Part shown: positions 1 to 8,019 of the stretch, piece after piece
Numbering within the stretch: the first letter of the stretch is position 1
How the letters are laid out: each line of letters begins with the position of its first letter
Assembly (NCBI GenBank): GCA_017984895.1
Contig: JAGNYO010000013.1
Location: 1 to 50,407 of the forward strand
DNA length: 50,407 nt
From: Sphingobium sp.
Lineage (GTDB): Bacteria > Pseudomonadota > Alphaproteobacteria > Sphingomonadales > Sphingomonadaceae
Direction: 5' to 3'
The notes under the pieces: generated by a model
Told to the model about the DNA's origin: nothing
Databases searched by the model: none
The model's input: the letters and a program-made list of their open reading frames with translations, nothing else
Made by a program: the position numbers and the translations under genes

Positions 1-1120
1 CATCAAGCGGGTCATCGCCTATTCGACCTGTAGCCAGCTCTGCTACATGTTCTTCGCCGCGGGCGTCGGCGCCTATGGCGCGGCGATGTTCCACCTGTTC
101 ACCCACGCCTTTTTCAAGGCGCTGCTATTCCTTGGCGCGGGCAGCGTGATCCACGCGATGCACCACGAGCAGGACATGCGCTATTATGGCGCGCTGCGTA
201 AGGAAATCCCGGTCACATTCTGGGCGATGACGGCGGGCACGCTGGCGATCACCGGTGTGGGCATCCCCGGCACCTTATTCGGCTTTGCGGGCTTTTTCTC
301 GAAAGATTCGATCCTCGAAAGCGCCTATGCTGCGGGCGGGCCGGGCACTACGGCGTTTCTCATCGGCATCACCGCGGCGCTGCTGACGAGCTTTTATAGC
401 TGGCGGCTCGTGTTCCTTACCTTCTTTGGCAAGCCGCGATGGGCGGGCAGCGAGCATATCCAGCATGCGGTGCATGATCATCATGCGCATGAGCATGATG
501 ATGCCCACGCGCATGATGATCACCACCCCGATGCGCAGGCCATCGGCACGGCGGGCTATCATCCGCATGAAAGCCCCCTCAATATGCTTGTTCCGCTTAT
601 CATCCTATCACTTGGCGCGGTGGCGGCGGGCTATGTGTTCCATGACGCGTTCATAGCGGCGGAGGGTGGCGCGCATTTCTGGGCGCCCTCGACCCTCGCG
701 TTCGATGCGCATTTGATGCACGCCAGCCACGAGGTGCCGCTTTGGGTGAAATGGTCGCCGTTCGCGGTGATGGCGACGGGTTTTGCGATCGCGTATCTCG
801 CCTATATCCGTCATACCGATTGGCCAGCAAAGTTCACCGCGCAGTTTCATGTGCTGTATGATTTCCTGCTCAACAAATGGTATTTCGACGAGCTGTATGA
901 CGCGATCTTTGTGAAGCCCGCCTTTGCCATCGGCCGCTTTTTCTGGAAACGCGGCGACGAAGGAACGATCGATCGCTTCGGCCCCAATGGCATGGCGGCG
1001 CTGGTCGTCGCGGGAGGGCGCCTCACGCGCCGCCTCCAGTCCGGCTATCTTTACACCTATGCGCTGGTGATGCTGCTTGGCCTCGCCGCCGCCGTAACCT
1101 GGGCGATTACACAACGATGA
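1..1120 (+). CDS. nuoL: NADH-quinone oxidoreductase subunit L, 3' part
   Basis: This is the C-terminal part of the large antiporter-like membrane subunit of respiratory complex I; the 5' end lies outside the window and the reading frame enters at base 2. The first residues, [13 protein letters not shown], and the later segments [16 protein letters not shown] and [11 protein letters not shown] are typical of NuoL. Hydrophobic segments continue to the end, as expected for a subunit that takes part in proton translocation. A His/Asp-rich loop at about 465-535 is unusual to look at and is discussed as a finding. The stop overlaps the start of nuoM by four bases (ATGA), so the genes are translationally coupled in the nuo operon. 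Identification is firm; only the missing 5' part limits it. Confidence 0.96.
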   Translation, partial: IKRVIAYSTCSQLCYMFFAAGVGAYGAAMFHLFTHAFFKALLFLGAGSVIHAMHHEQDMRYYGALRKEIPVTFWAMTAGTLAITGVGIPGTLFGFAGFFSKDSILESAYAAGGPGTTAFLIGITAALLTSFYSWRLVFLTFFGKPRWAGSEHIQHAVHDHHAHEHDDAHAHDDHHPDAQAIGTAGYHPHESPLNMLVPLIILSLGAVAAGYVFHDAFIAAEGGAHFWAPSTLAFDAHLMHASHEVPLWVKWSPFAVMATGFAIAYLAYIRHTDWPAKFTAQFHVLYDFLLNKWYFDELYDAIFVKPAFAIGRFFWKRGDEGTIDRFGPNGMAALVVAGGRLTRRLQSGYLYTYALVMLLGLAAAVTWAITQR

Positions 1121-2673
1121 GCGAGCTTGGCTTTCCCATACTCTCTGCCCTGATGGCGGTGCCGATGGCGGGCGCGATCGCCTGCCTCTATGCGGCGGGT
1201 GCCTCGAGCGCGCGGATGATCGCGCTGATAGCAACTCTGGTGAACCTCGCGCTCGGCATCGTGCTGTGGCGCGCCTTCGATCAAGGCGCAGGCCATGCGC
1301 AGTGGCAGTTTCAGGAGTATGCCCCGATCTTTGGTCGCTTCGCATGGGCGATGGGCATAGACGGCATCGCGCTGACGCTGATCGCGCTCACCGTGTTCCT
1401 GATGCCGATCTGCATCCTCGCGAGCTGGGACTCGATCCAGAAGCGCGTCGGCGAATATATGGCGGCGTTCCTGTTCATGGAAACGCTGATGATCGGCGTG
1501 TTCGCCGCGCAGGATCTGTTCCTGTTCTACATCTTCTTCGAGGCGGGCCTCATTCCGATGTATCTCATCATCGGCATCTGGGGCGGTGCGAACCGCATTT
1601 ACGCCAGCTACAAGTTCTTCCTCTACACTCTGCTCGGCTCGGTGCTGATGCTGATCGCGATGCTATGGATGGCGCGCGAGGTGGGGACGACTGACATCCC
1701 GACGCTGATGGCTTATAATTTCGATCCGCATGTGCAGAGCTGGCTGTGGCTCGCTTTCTTCGCCAGCTTTGCGGTCAAAATGCCGATGTGGCCGGTGCAC
1801 ACCTGGCTACCGGATGCGCACGTGCAGGCGCCCACGGCTGGCTCGGTCATTCTGGCGGGGGTGCTGCTGAAAATGGGCGGCTATGGCTTCATCCGCTTCT
1901 CGCTGCCGATGTTCCCGGAAGCGTCCGCCCAGTTCGCCTGGCTGGTGTTTGGCCTCTCGATGGTCGCGGTGGTCTATACCTCACTCGTCGCGCTGGTGCA
2001 GAGCGATATGAAGAAGTTGATCGCCTATAGCTCGGTCGCGCATATGGCGATCGTCACTGTCGGCCTGTTCGCGTTCAACCAGGCGGGGATCGAAGGCGCG
2101 ATGATGGTGATGCTGGGCCACGGTCTTGTGTCGGGCGCTTTGTTCCTGTGCGTCGGGGTGATCTACGACCGGCTGCACACCCGCGAGATCGACCGTTATG
2201 GTGGCTTGTCCATCAATATGCCCAAATATGCGCTGTTGTTCATGTTGTTCACAATGGCGGCGGTGGGCCTGCCTGGCACATCGAACTTCGTCGGCGAGTT
2301 TCTGGCTTTGATGGGCGTCTATGAGGCATCGAGCTGGGTGGCGCTGGTCTGCACCACCGGCATTATCCTCGGCGCGGCCTATATGCTCTATCTCTATCGT
2401 CGCATCTGCTTTGGCGACCAGAAAAATACCGATGCCGCCGCGATGCCTGACCTCACCGCGCGCGAACTGGTGATGCTGGTGCCGATCGGACTTTCGGTGC
2501 TGTGGATGGGTATCTACCCGGAGAGCTTCCTCAGCCCGATGCGCGCCGATGTGCAGGCGCTGGTGGCGCGCGTGGCGCATGCCAAGCCGGAAGGCGACGC
2601 GAAACTGACGGCGGGCAAGCCCGCAGCAGCCGTTCATCATGAAACACCTGAACACGCCGGGGAGGCGCACTGA
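1117..2673 (+). CDS. nuoM: NADH-quinone oxidoreductase subunit M
   Basis: Membrane subunit M of complex I, one of three antiporter-like proton-pumping subunits. The 518-residue length fits the family. Visible family marks are the helix with [18 protein letters not shown], whose glutamate (about residue 142) corresponds to the essential transmembrane Glu of NuoM, and the stretch [15 protein letters not shown] followed by [13 protein letters not shown], carrying the conserved lysines. The C-terminus has a short His-containing tail. The start ATG overlaps the nuoL stop, and the TGA stop shares one base with the nuoN ATG, so the three genes form one tightly packed operon. Confidence 0.97.
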   Translation: MSELGFPILSALMAVPMAGAIACLYAAGASSARMIALIATLVNLALGIVLWRAFDQGAGHAQWQFQEYAPIFGRFAWAMGIDGIALTLIALTVFLMPICILASWDSIQKRVGEYMAAFLFMETLMIGVFAAQDLFLFYIFFEAGLIPMYLIIGIWGGANRIYASYKFFLYTLLGSVLMLIAMLWMAREVGTTDIPTLMAYNFDPHVQSWLWLAFFASFAVKMPMWPVHTWLPDAHVQAPTAGSVILAGVLLKMGGYGFIRFSLPMFPEASAQFAWLVFGLSMVAVVYTSLVALVQSDMKKLIAYSSVAHMAIVTVGLFAFNQAGIEGAMMVMLGHGLVSGALFLCVGVIYDRLHTREIDRYGGLSINMPKYALLFMLFTMAAVGLPGTSNFVGEFLALMGVYEASSWVALVCTTGIILGAAYMLYLYRRICFGDQKNTDAAAMPDLTARELVMLVPIGLSVLWMGIYPESFLSPMRADVQALVARVAHAKPEGDAKLTAGKPAAAVHHETPEHAGEAH

Positions 2674-4124
2674 TGTTTGATACTCCTTCCCTGCTGATGA
2701 CCCTGCCCGAGATGGTGCTGGCCGGTACGGGGCTGATCCTGCTGATGATCGCCGCCTATGTGGGGGATGGCAGCGCGCGTCTGCTGGGGTGGCTCAGCGT
2801 GGCGGCCCTCGCATTGGCTGGATGGTCACTGTGCCCGGCATGGATGCAGGGTGGCGAGGCATTTGGCGGGCTTTACCGCGCCGACGCGTTCGCCGCCTTC
2901 GCGAAAATGCTGATATATGCGGCGGCGGCCGTCTGCATCCTTGTTGCGCCGCGCTTCTTCGAGGCGGGAGCGACCGATGGCGCGCGGGCAATCCGCGCCG
3001 AGTATCCGGTGCTGATCCTGTTCTCCTGCGTCGGCATGGGCCTGATGGTTTCGGCCGGAGACATGCTGACCCTCTATGTCGGCCTCGAAATGCAGAGCCT
3101 GTCCGCCTATATTCTGGCGAGCTTCATGCGGCAGGACGGGCGCTCCGCCGAGGCGGGTCTCAAATATTTCGTGCTGGGCGCTTTGGCGAGCGGCATCCTG
3201 CTCTATGGCGTGTCGTTGCTCTACGGCTTCACCGGATCGACCAGCTATGCCGGTATTTCCGCCGCGCTGGCGGATGGCCTCTCTCAGGGTGAACTGTTCG
3301 GGCTGGTATTTGTGCTGACCGGGCTTGCGTTCAAGATCAGCGCCGTGCCGTTTCATATGTGGACGCCCGATGTCTATGAGGGGGCGCCCACACCCGTTAC
3401 CGCGTTCTTCGCCAGCGCGCCCAAGGTCGCGGCGATAGGCCTTACCGTGCGCGTCGCGATGGAGGCGATGGGCAGCGCGGTGCAGAGCTGGCAGCAGATC
3501 GTCATCTTCGTCGCACTGGCGTCTATTCTGTTTGGTGCGGTGGCCGCGATCGGCCAGACGAACATCAAGCGTCTGCTCGCCTACAGCTCGATCAACAACG
3601 TCGGCTTCGCACTGATTGGCCTTGCCGCGGGGACGGCGGAAGGCGTTGCGGCGGTAATGAGCTATCTCACTATTTATGTGGTGATGACCATCGGCAGTTT
3701 CCTGTGTGTGCTGCAAATGCGGGATCGGGACGGCAGGCCGGTAGAGGACATCGCCAGCCTTGCAGGCCTGTCCCAGAGCCGCAAGGGCTTGGCCGCCGCC
3801 ATCGCCATTTTCATGTTCAGCCTTGCGGGCATACCGCCGTTGATGGGCTTTTGGGCGAAGTTCCTGGTGTTTGATGCCGCTGTTGCCGCCGGGCTTACCG
3901 GGCTGGCGGTATTCGGTATCGCCGCGAGTGTGGTGGGCGCCTTCTATTATCTCAAGATCATCAAGACGATCTATTTCGACGAGCCTGCTGATGGTTATGC
4001 GCCCGCCGCCAGTCGTCTGGAAAGCGCGCTGATCGCGCTGACGGCAAGCCTGATCGTGGTCGGTTACTTCTTCAATGCGGCGCTGGACAGTGCGAGCGCC
4101 ATGGCAGCGGCGGCTTTGCACTGA
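2673..4124 (+). CDS. nuoN: NADH-quinone oxidoreductase subunit N
   Basis: Membrane subunit N of complex I, 483 residues, full length for the family. It shows the usual antiporter-like pattern: LYVGLEMQSLSAYILASF with the transmembrane glutamate, AFKISAVPFHMWTPDVYEGAP with the conserved Lys and His, and IKRLLAYSSINNVGF in the following helix. The start codon shares its A with the stop of nuoM (TGATG). It is the last nuo gene; the biotin ligase reading frame follows directly with no room for a promoter. Confidence 0.97.
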   Translation: MFDTPSLLMTLPEMVLAGTGLILLMIAAYVGDGSARLLGWLSVAALALAGWSLCPAWMQGGEAFGGLYRADAFAAFAKMLIYAAAAVCILVAPRFFEAGATDGARAIRAEYPVLILFSCVGMGLMVSAGDMLTLYVGLEMQSLSAYILASFMRQDGRSAEAGLKYFVLGALASGILLYGVSLLYGFTGSTSYAGISAALADGLSQGELFGLVFVLTGLAFKISAVPFHMWTPDVYEGAPTPVTAFFASAPKVAAIGLTVRVAMEAMGSAVQSWQQIVIFVALASILFGAVAAIGQTNIKRLLAYSSINNVGFALIGLAAGTAEGVAAVMSYLTIYVVMTIGSFLCVLQMRDRDGRPVEDIASLAGLSQSRKGLAAAIAIFMFSLAGIPPLMGFWAKFLVFDAAVAAGLTGLAVFGIAASVVGAFYYLKIIKTIYFDEPADGYAPAASRLESALIALTASLIVVGYFFNAALDSASAMAAAALH

Positions 4125-4864
4125 CAGGCACGGCTCCCCTGATCCGGGTCGTTGCGCATACCGGCTCGACCAATGAGGACATGAAGGCGCAGGCGCTCGA
4201 TGGCGAGAATGAGGGCGTCTGGCTGCGTGCCGAGCGTCAGAGCGCCGGCAAGGGACGGATGGGCCGCGCCTGGCTGGGCGAGGAGGGCAATCTCTACGCT
4301 TCCACCCTGGTGCGCCTCTCTCCGGCCGATCCTCCCGCCCCGAGCCTTGCGCTTGTTGTGGCGGTGGCAGTGCATGAGGCGCTGTCGGAGTTCACCGGGG
4401 CGGGAGTGCTGATCCTCAAATGGCCGAACGACGTGATGACCTTTGGCAGTGCATCCCATGAAGGACCGGCAAAATTATGCGGTATGCTGCTGGAGCGAGC
4501 GGGGGATACGGTCATCATCGGCATAGGCGTCAATATAACGACCGCGCCCGATTTGCCAGACCGGCACACCATCTCCCTACGTGATTTGGGTGCCGCCAGT
4601 TGCGATTCGGCGCATGTGCTGGAGCGGATCGCTGAGCGGTGCGCCCACTGGCTCGCCCGCTGGCGCACCTATGGGCTGGAGCCGATTCTGCGCGCATGGC
4701 AAGCGCGCGCGCACCCGCCGGGCACGCTGTTGGCAGCGGAACTGCCGGATGGCACGCGCGTTTCGGGCCTCTACGAAGGGCTGGATCAGTCCGGGGCACT
4801 CATCCTGCGCTTGGCGGATGGCTCCAGACATGCCATGCATGCGGGCGATGTGTTTTTTGGGTAA
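4121..4864 (+). CDS. birA: Biotin--[acetyl-CoA-carboxylase] ligase (start uncertain)
   Basis: Biotin protein ligase, which activates biotin with ATP and attaches it to the carrier protein of acetyl-CoA carboxylase. It is the short form without an N-terminal DNA-binding domain, so a repressor role is unlikely. Visible motifs are GSTNED near the start, the biotin-binding loop GRMGRAW preceded by ERQSAGK, and LKWPNDV with the catalytic lysine region. The start is a problem: the first ATG (4181) would remove GSTN, which is conserved and needed. The frame is open upstream, but there is no ATG, GTG or TTG near. CTG codons at 4121 (overlapping the nuoN stop) and 4139 are the best candidates. I give the frame from 4121. 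Function is confident, the exact start is not. Confidence 0.85.
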   Translation: MTGTAPLIRVVAHTGSTNEDMKAQALDGENEGVWLRAERQSAGKGRMGRAWLGEEGNLYASTLVRLSPADPPAPSLALVVAVAVHEALSEFTGAGVLILKWPNDVMTFGSASHEGPAKLCGMLLERAGDTVIIGIGVNITTAPDLPDRHTISLRDLGAASCDSAHVLERIAERCAHWLARWRTYGLEPILRAWQARAHPPGTLLAAELPDGTRVSGLYEGLDQSGALILRLADGSRHAMHAGDVFFG

Positions 4865-4892
4865 TTCCTGCTGAACGGAAGAGTAGCAAGTC

Positions 4893-5690
4893 ATGCTTCT
4901 GGCGATTGATGCCGGCAATACCAATATCGTGTTTGCTCTGGTCGAAGTGGGGCAAGGGGAAGCTGCGCCCGTGATCCGCACCCGCTGGCGCATCGCCACC
5001 GATGCGCGGCGCACGGGGGATGAATATGCCGTCTGGCTGCACCAGTTGCTCACGCTGGAAGGCTATGGCATGGCGGATGTCGATGCGGTTATCATTGCAA
5101 CGGTGGTGCCGCGCGCGCTGCACAATCTGCGCACACTCGCCAGCAAATATTTCAAGGTTGACCCGCTGGTCGCGGGGGAAACGGGCGCGCAATGGGGCAT
5201 TACGCTCGATGTGGCGGAGCCGGAGTCGGTTGGCGCGGACAGGGTGATCAACGTCATTGCCGCCCATGCGCGCGAACCGGGCGATCTCATCGTCATCGAC
5301 TTTGGCACGGCGACGACGTTCGATGTTGTGGACTATACAGGAGCCTATAAGGGCGGGATCATCGCGCCGGGCATCAATCTCTCGCTCGACGCGCTGGTGA
5401 GCGCCGCCGCCAAGCTGCCACGCGTCGCGATAGAGGCGCCCGCCACGGATTCCGTTATCGGCCGCACCACCGAGGAGCAGATGCACATTGGCGTGTTCTG
5501 GGGTTATGTGGCGATGATGGAGGGGCTGGTGGCGCGTATGAAGGCGCAGATCGGCAGGCCGGTAAAAGTCATCGCAACCGGCGGTCTGGCCGTATTATTC
5601 GACCACCATACCGATCTGTTTGACAGGATCGTTTCCGATCTCACCATTGAAGGGCTGGCCATGCTCTATTCAAGGAGCGTAAGCCGCTAA
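4893..5690 (+). CDS. coaX: Type III pantothenate kinase
   Basis: First enzyme of coenzyme A synthesis: phosphorylates pantothenate with ATP. This is the CoaX type, an ASKHA-fold enzyme. The N-terminal phosphate loop [15 protein letters not shown] contains the catalytic Asp6. GADRVIN lies in the middle, followed by the second phosphate motif DFGTATTFD and the GGIIAPGI loop. The length of 265 residues is normal. It lies 28 bases after birA, and its TAA stop shares its last A with the rnj ATG (TAATG), giving a birA-coaX-rnj operon, an order common in alphaproteobacteria. Confidence 0.96.
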   Translation: MLLAIDAGNTNIVFALVEVGQGEAAPVIRTRWRIATDARRTGDEYAVWLHQLLTLEGYGMADVDAVIIATVVPRALHNLRTLASKYFKVDPLVAGETGAQWGITLDVAEPESVGADRVINVIAAHAREPGDLIVIDFGTATTFDVVDYTGAYKGGIIAPGINLSLDALVSAAAKLPRVAIEAPATDSVIGRTTEEQMHIGVFWGYVAMMEGLVARMKAQIGRPVKVIATGGLAVLFDHHTDLFDRIVSDLTIEGLAMLYSRSVSR

Positions 5691-7330
5691 TGAAACCCAA
5701 AGACGAACTGCTTTTCCTGGCCCTCGGCGGGTCGGGCGAAATCGGCATGAACGCCAACCTTTACGGCTGTCGTGGCAAGTGGATTCTGGTCGATCTCGGC
5801 GTCACCTTCGCCGATCCCTTTTATCCGGGCATCGACCTGGTGATGCCAGACCTTTCTTTCATCGAGGAACGACGGGACGACCTGCTCGGCATCGTGCTGA
5901 CCCACGGGCATGAAGATCATATCGGCGCGCTGCCCTATCTGGCGGCGGACCTTGGCGTGCCACTCTATGCCACGCCCTTCACCGCCGGGCTGATCGCCGG
6001 CAAGCTGGACGAGGAAGGCCTGCGCAAGCAGGTTGAGCTGCGCACAGTCCCGCTGGGCGGGTCATTGCAACTGGGCGATTTCGCCATTCGCTATGTGCCG
6101 CTGGCGCACAGCATCGCGGAGGGGAACGCGCTACTGATCGATACGCCGTTCGGGCGGATATTTCACACCGGCGACTGGAAACTCGACGACGAGCCGCTGA
6201 TCGGCAAGCCCGCGAGCGAAGCGCAGTTGCGTGCCATCGGAGACGAGGGCGTGCTGGCGCTGGTATGCGACAGCACCAACGTGTTCAACGTGGAGGCGAG
6301 CGGCTCGGAAGGAGGTCTGCTGACCGGCCTGATTGATGCCGTAAAGGATGTGCAGGGGCGCGTGGTCATCACTACGTTCGCCTCCAATGTCGCGCGTCTG
6401 AAAACGCTGGGTGATGTGGCGCGCGCTACGGGGCGCCAGCTTTGCCTGGCGGGGCGGTCGCTCGACCGGATCGTCTCGGTCGCGAAGGCAAGCGGGTATC
6501 TGCACGATCTGCCGCCGCTGATCGATTGGGATCAGGCGATGGATCTGCCGGGGCGCGAGGTGCTGATTCTCGCCACCGGCGGTCAGGGAGAGGCGCGCGC
6601 CGCGCTCGCCCGCATGGCGGAAGGCACCCACCCGATCAAGCTGGGTCGCGGGGACCGCGTTGTTTTTTCATCGAAGCAGATACCTGGCAACGAGATCGCG
6701 ATCGGGCGGGTGCAAAACGCTTTCGCCGCGCAGGGGGTGGAGATGGTGACGGAACGTCAGGCGCATATCCATGTCTCCGGACATCCCGGCCAGCCGGAGT
6801 TGCTGGCGTTCTACGACTGGCTGCGCCCTGAGATATTGCTGCCGGTGCATGGCGAGATACGGCACATGGCGGAGCAGGCGCGGCTCGGCCTTGCGCATGG
6901 TGTGCCGCACGCGTTAGTGCAGAAAAACGGCGATCTCGTGCGCCTCGCGCCCGGCAAGGCGGCGGTGATCGGCCAAGAGCATACCGGGCGGCTGGTGCTG
7001 GATGGTGATGTCATCCTGCCGGCGGATGGCGGCACGATCAACGAGCGCCGCAAGCTCTCTCTCCATGGCCAGATCAGCGTTGCCGTAGCGCGCAATGGCA
7101 GCGGGCGGCTGGTGGGCGATCCGCAATTGCGCTTACAGGGTGTTCCGCTGGAGGAGGACCGCGAGGCCTTTCTGTCCGAAGCGCGCGCAGAAGCCGCCGA
7201 GGCCGTGGCCACCGGGGGTGCCAAGGATATCGAAGCCTTGCGTGAACGGGTGCGACTGGCGGTGCGCCGCACAGCGACGCGCTGGACCGGCAAAAAGCCG
7301 ATCGTCGACGTGCTGATCATCGACATTTAG
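5690..7330 (+). CDS. rnj: Ribonuclease J family protein
   Basis: Beta-CASP metallo-beta-lactamase ribonuclease, expected to act as 5'-3' exonuclease and endonuclease in RNA maturation and decay. The zinc-binding signature THGHEDHIGAL is at residues 71-81 (His72, His74, Asp76, His77). HSIAEGNALLIDTP and FHTGDWKLDD supply further metal ligands, and CDSTNV begins the beta-CASP part. HVSGHPGQPEL and LPVHGEIRHM near residues 365-390 are typical of the RNase J C-terminal half. The length of 546 residues agrees with the family. Start ATG overlaps the coaX stop. Confidence 0.95.
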   Translation: MKPKDELLFLALGGSGEIGMNANLYGCRGKWILVDLGVTFADPFYPGIDLVMPDLSFIEERRDDLLGIVLTHGHEDHIGALPYLAADLGVPLYATPFTAGLIAGKLDEEGLRKQVELRTVPLGGSLQLGDFAIRYVPLAHSIAEGNALLIDTPFGRIFHTGDWKLDDEPLIGKPASEAQLRAIGDEGVLALVCDSTNVFNVEASGSEGGLLTGLIDAVKDVQGRVVITTFASNVARLKTLGDVARATGRQLCLAGRSLDRIVSVAKASGYLHDLPPLIDWDQAMDLPGREVLILATGGQGEARAALARMAEGTHPIKLGRGDRVVFSSKQIPGNEIAIGRVQNAFAAQGVEMVTERQAHIHVSGHPGQPELLAFYDWLRPEILLPVHGEIRHMAEQARLGLAHGVPHALVQKNGDLVRLAPGKAAVIGQEHTGRLVLDGDVILPADGGTINERRKLSLHGQISVAVARNGSGRLVGDPQLRLQGVPLEEDREAFLSEARAEAAEAVATGGAKDIEALRERVRLAVRRTATRWTGKKPIVDVLIIDI

Positions 7331-7354
7331 GCTTTCTCCAGCTACATCGCGCCG

Positions 7355-7627
7355 ATGCGCCTCACCTCAATCATCGCCATCTATTCGCTGTTCTGGGTGA
7401 TGAGCGCGTTTCTCGTGCTGCCCATCGGCGTTAAAACGCCGCATGAGACAGGCGAAACGCTGGTGCCTGGCCAGGCGGATAGCGCGCCAAGCACCTTTAA
7501 CCCCAAGCGCATAGCCATGATGGCAACGATCCTGTCCGCGCTGCTGTTCGGCCTTTATTACGCCAATTATGTGTATGGCTGGGTCGGGGTGGAGAGCCTT
7601 GATCTCACACGGTGGATGCACCGCTAG
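7355..7627 (+). CDS. DUF1467 family small membrane protein
   Basis: A 90-residue protein with two predicted membrane helices (about residues 5-26 and 50-72) and a polar loop that contains TPHETGE. This pattern, with its position directly after rnj, fits the DUF1467 family of alphaproteobacteria, whose function is not known. It lies 24 bases after rnj and is probably the last gene of that operon. Its TAG stop lies inside the left end (CTAG) of the palindromic element at 7624-7699, so the element supplies the stop codon. Confidence 0.85.
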   Translation: MRLTSIIAIYSLFWVMSAFLVLPIGVKTPHETGETLVPGQADSAPSTFNPKRIAMMATILSALLFGLYYANYVYGWVGVESLDLTRWMHR

Positions 7628-7699
7628 TGACCCGAATCTGAAGTCCGCTGCATTATGGAGATAGGGCTGAGCGGACTTCAGATTCAACAGGGTCACTAG
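7624..7699. repeat. Palindromic element A (76 bp, CTAGTG...CACTAG)
   Basis: A long inverted repeat: left arm 7624-7649 and right arm 7670-7699 match over 26 bases, with four extra bases (AACA) in the right arm. The ends are CTAGTGACCC and GGGTCACTAG. It starts within the last codon region of the DUF1467 gene and would form a strong hairpin in DNA or RNA. It resembles element B in length, ends and arm sequence. Its role is unknown: a small non-autonomous mobile element, or a 3'-end structure or terminator. Confidence 0.85.
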
Positions 7700-7712
7700 C
7701 AACTATTTGATT

Positions 7713-7789
7713 CTAGTGCGGTTTATGGATTTGAAATTCGCTCCGAGTTATGAGGTTGAATGAGGCGAATTTCAAATCCACCACACTAG
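7713..7789. repeat. Palindromic element B (77 bp, same family as A)
   Basis: Second long inverted repeat, ends CTAGTG and CACTAG, with arms that share GGATTTGAAATTCGC and its complement. The arms align with those of element A at about 12 of 16 inner positions (pattern GRATYTGAARTYCGCT) and the loops also look alike, so A and B are diverged copies of one family lying in tandem 13 bases apart. No coding potential. Confidence 0.8.
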
Positions 7790-7818
7790 AGCGTTTTCAC
7801 CATGAACGAAAACGCTCT
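7788..7818. repeat. Short perfect hairpin AGAGCGTTTTC
   Basis: Perfect inverted repeat of 11 bases, AGAGCGTTTTC and GAAAACGCTCT, with a 9-base loop. It overlaps the end of element B by two bases. It could act as a terminator, or be the outer end of the repeat that follows. The T-rich side is not well placed for a classical terminator of the upstream operon. Confidence 0.65.
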
Positions 7819-7882
7819 TGTTTCCGGTTGCCCCATTTTCCGAGCCGATCACTGTCTCCGGTCATCTTGAAAATACTCCAGG

Positions 7883-7983
7883 GTGCGATGCGAAAAAGTG
7901 AGAACTCGCTTTGCCCGATAGATCACACGATATCAAAGATTTTTAGAGCCGGTGTGATTTAACCAAATCTCATCACGCTCTAA
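7883..7983. repeat. Dispersed intergenic repeat, copy D1
   Basis: This stretch is similar to the reverse complement of 20415-20514. Both share GTGCGATGC, then GATAGRTCRCACGATAYCAAAGATTT and GTGATTTAACC followed by AAATCTCATCA. The core (GCGAAAAA) is partly decayed here. With elements A, B and the short hairpin it fills most of the 392-base gap between DUF1467 and the coiled-coil gene; no gene is credible there. The repeat ends about 40 bases beyond the stop of the minus-strand gene at 8020. Confidence 0.7.
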
Positions 7984-8019
7984 ACCGGAGGTCGGAAGAT
8001 CAGGCTCTCTCTCCAGCGC

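Noticed and set aside
7750-7962. 70-codon frame in the repeat cluster
   Set aside because: It runs through palindromic repeats, has no ribosome site and no protein-like composition.
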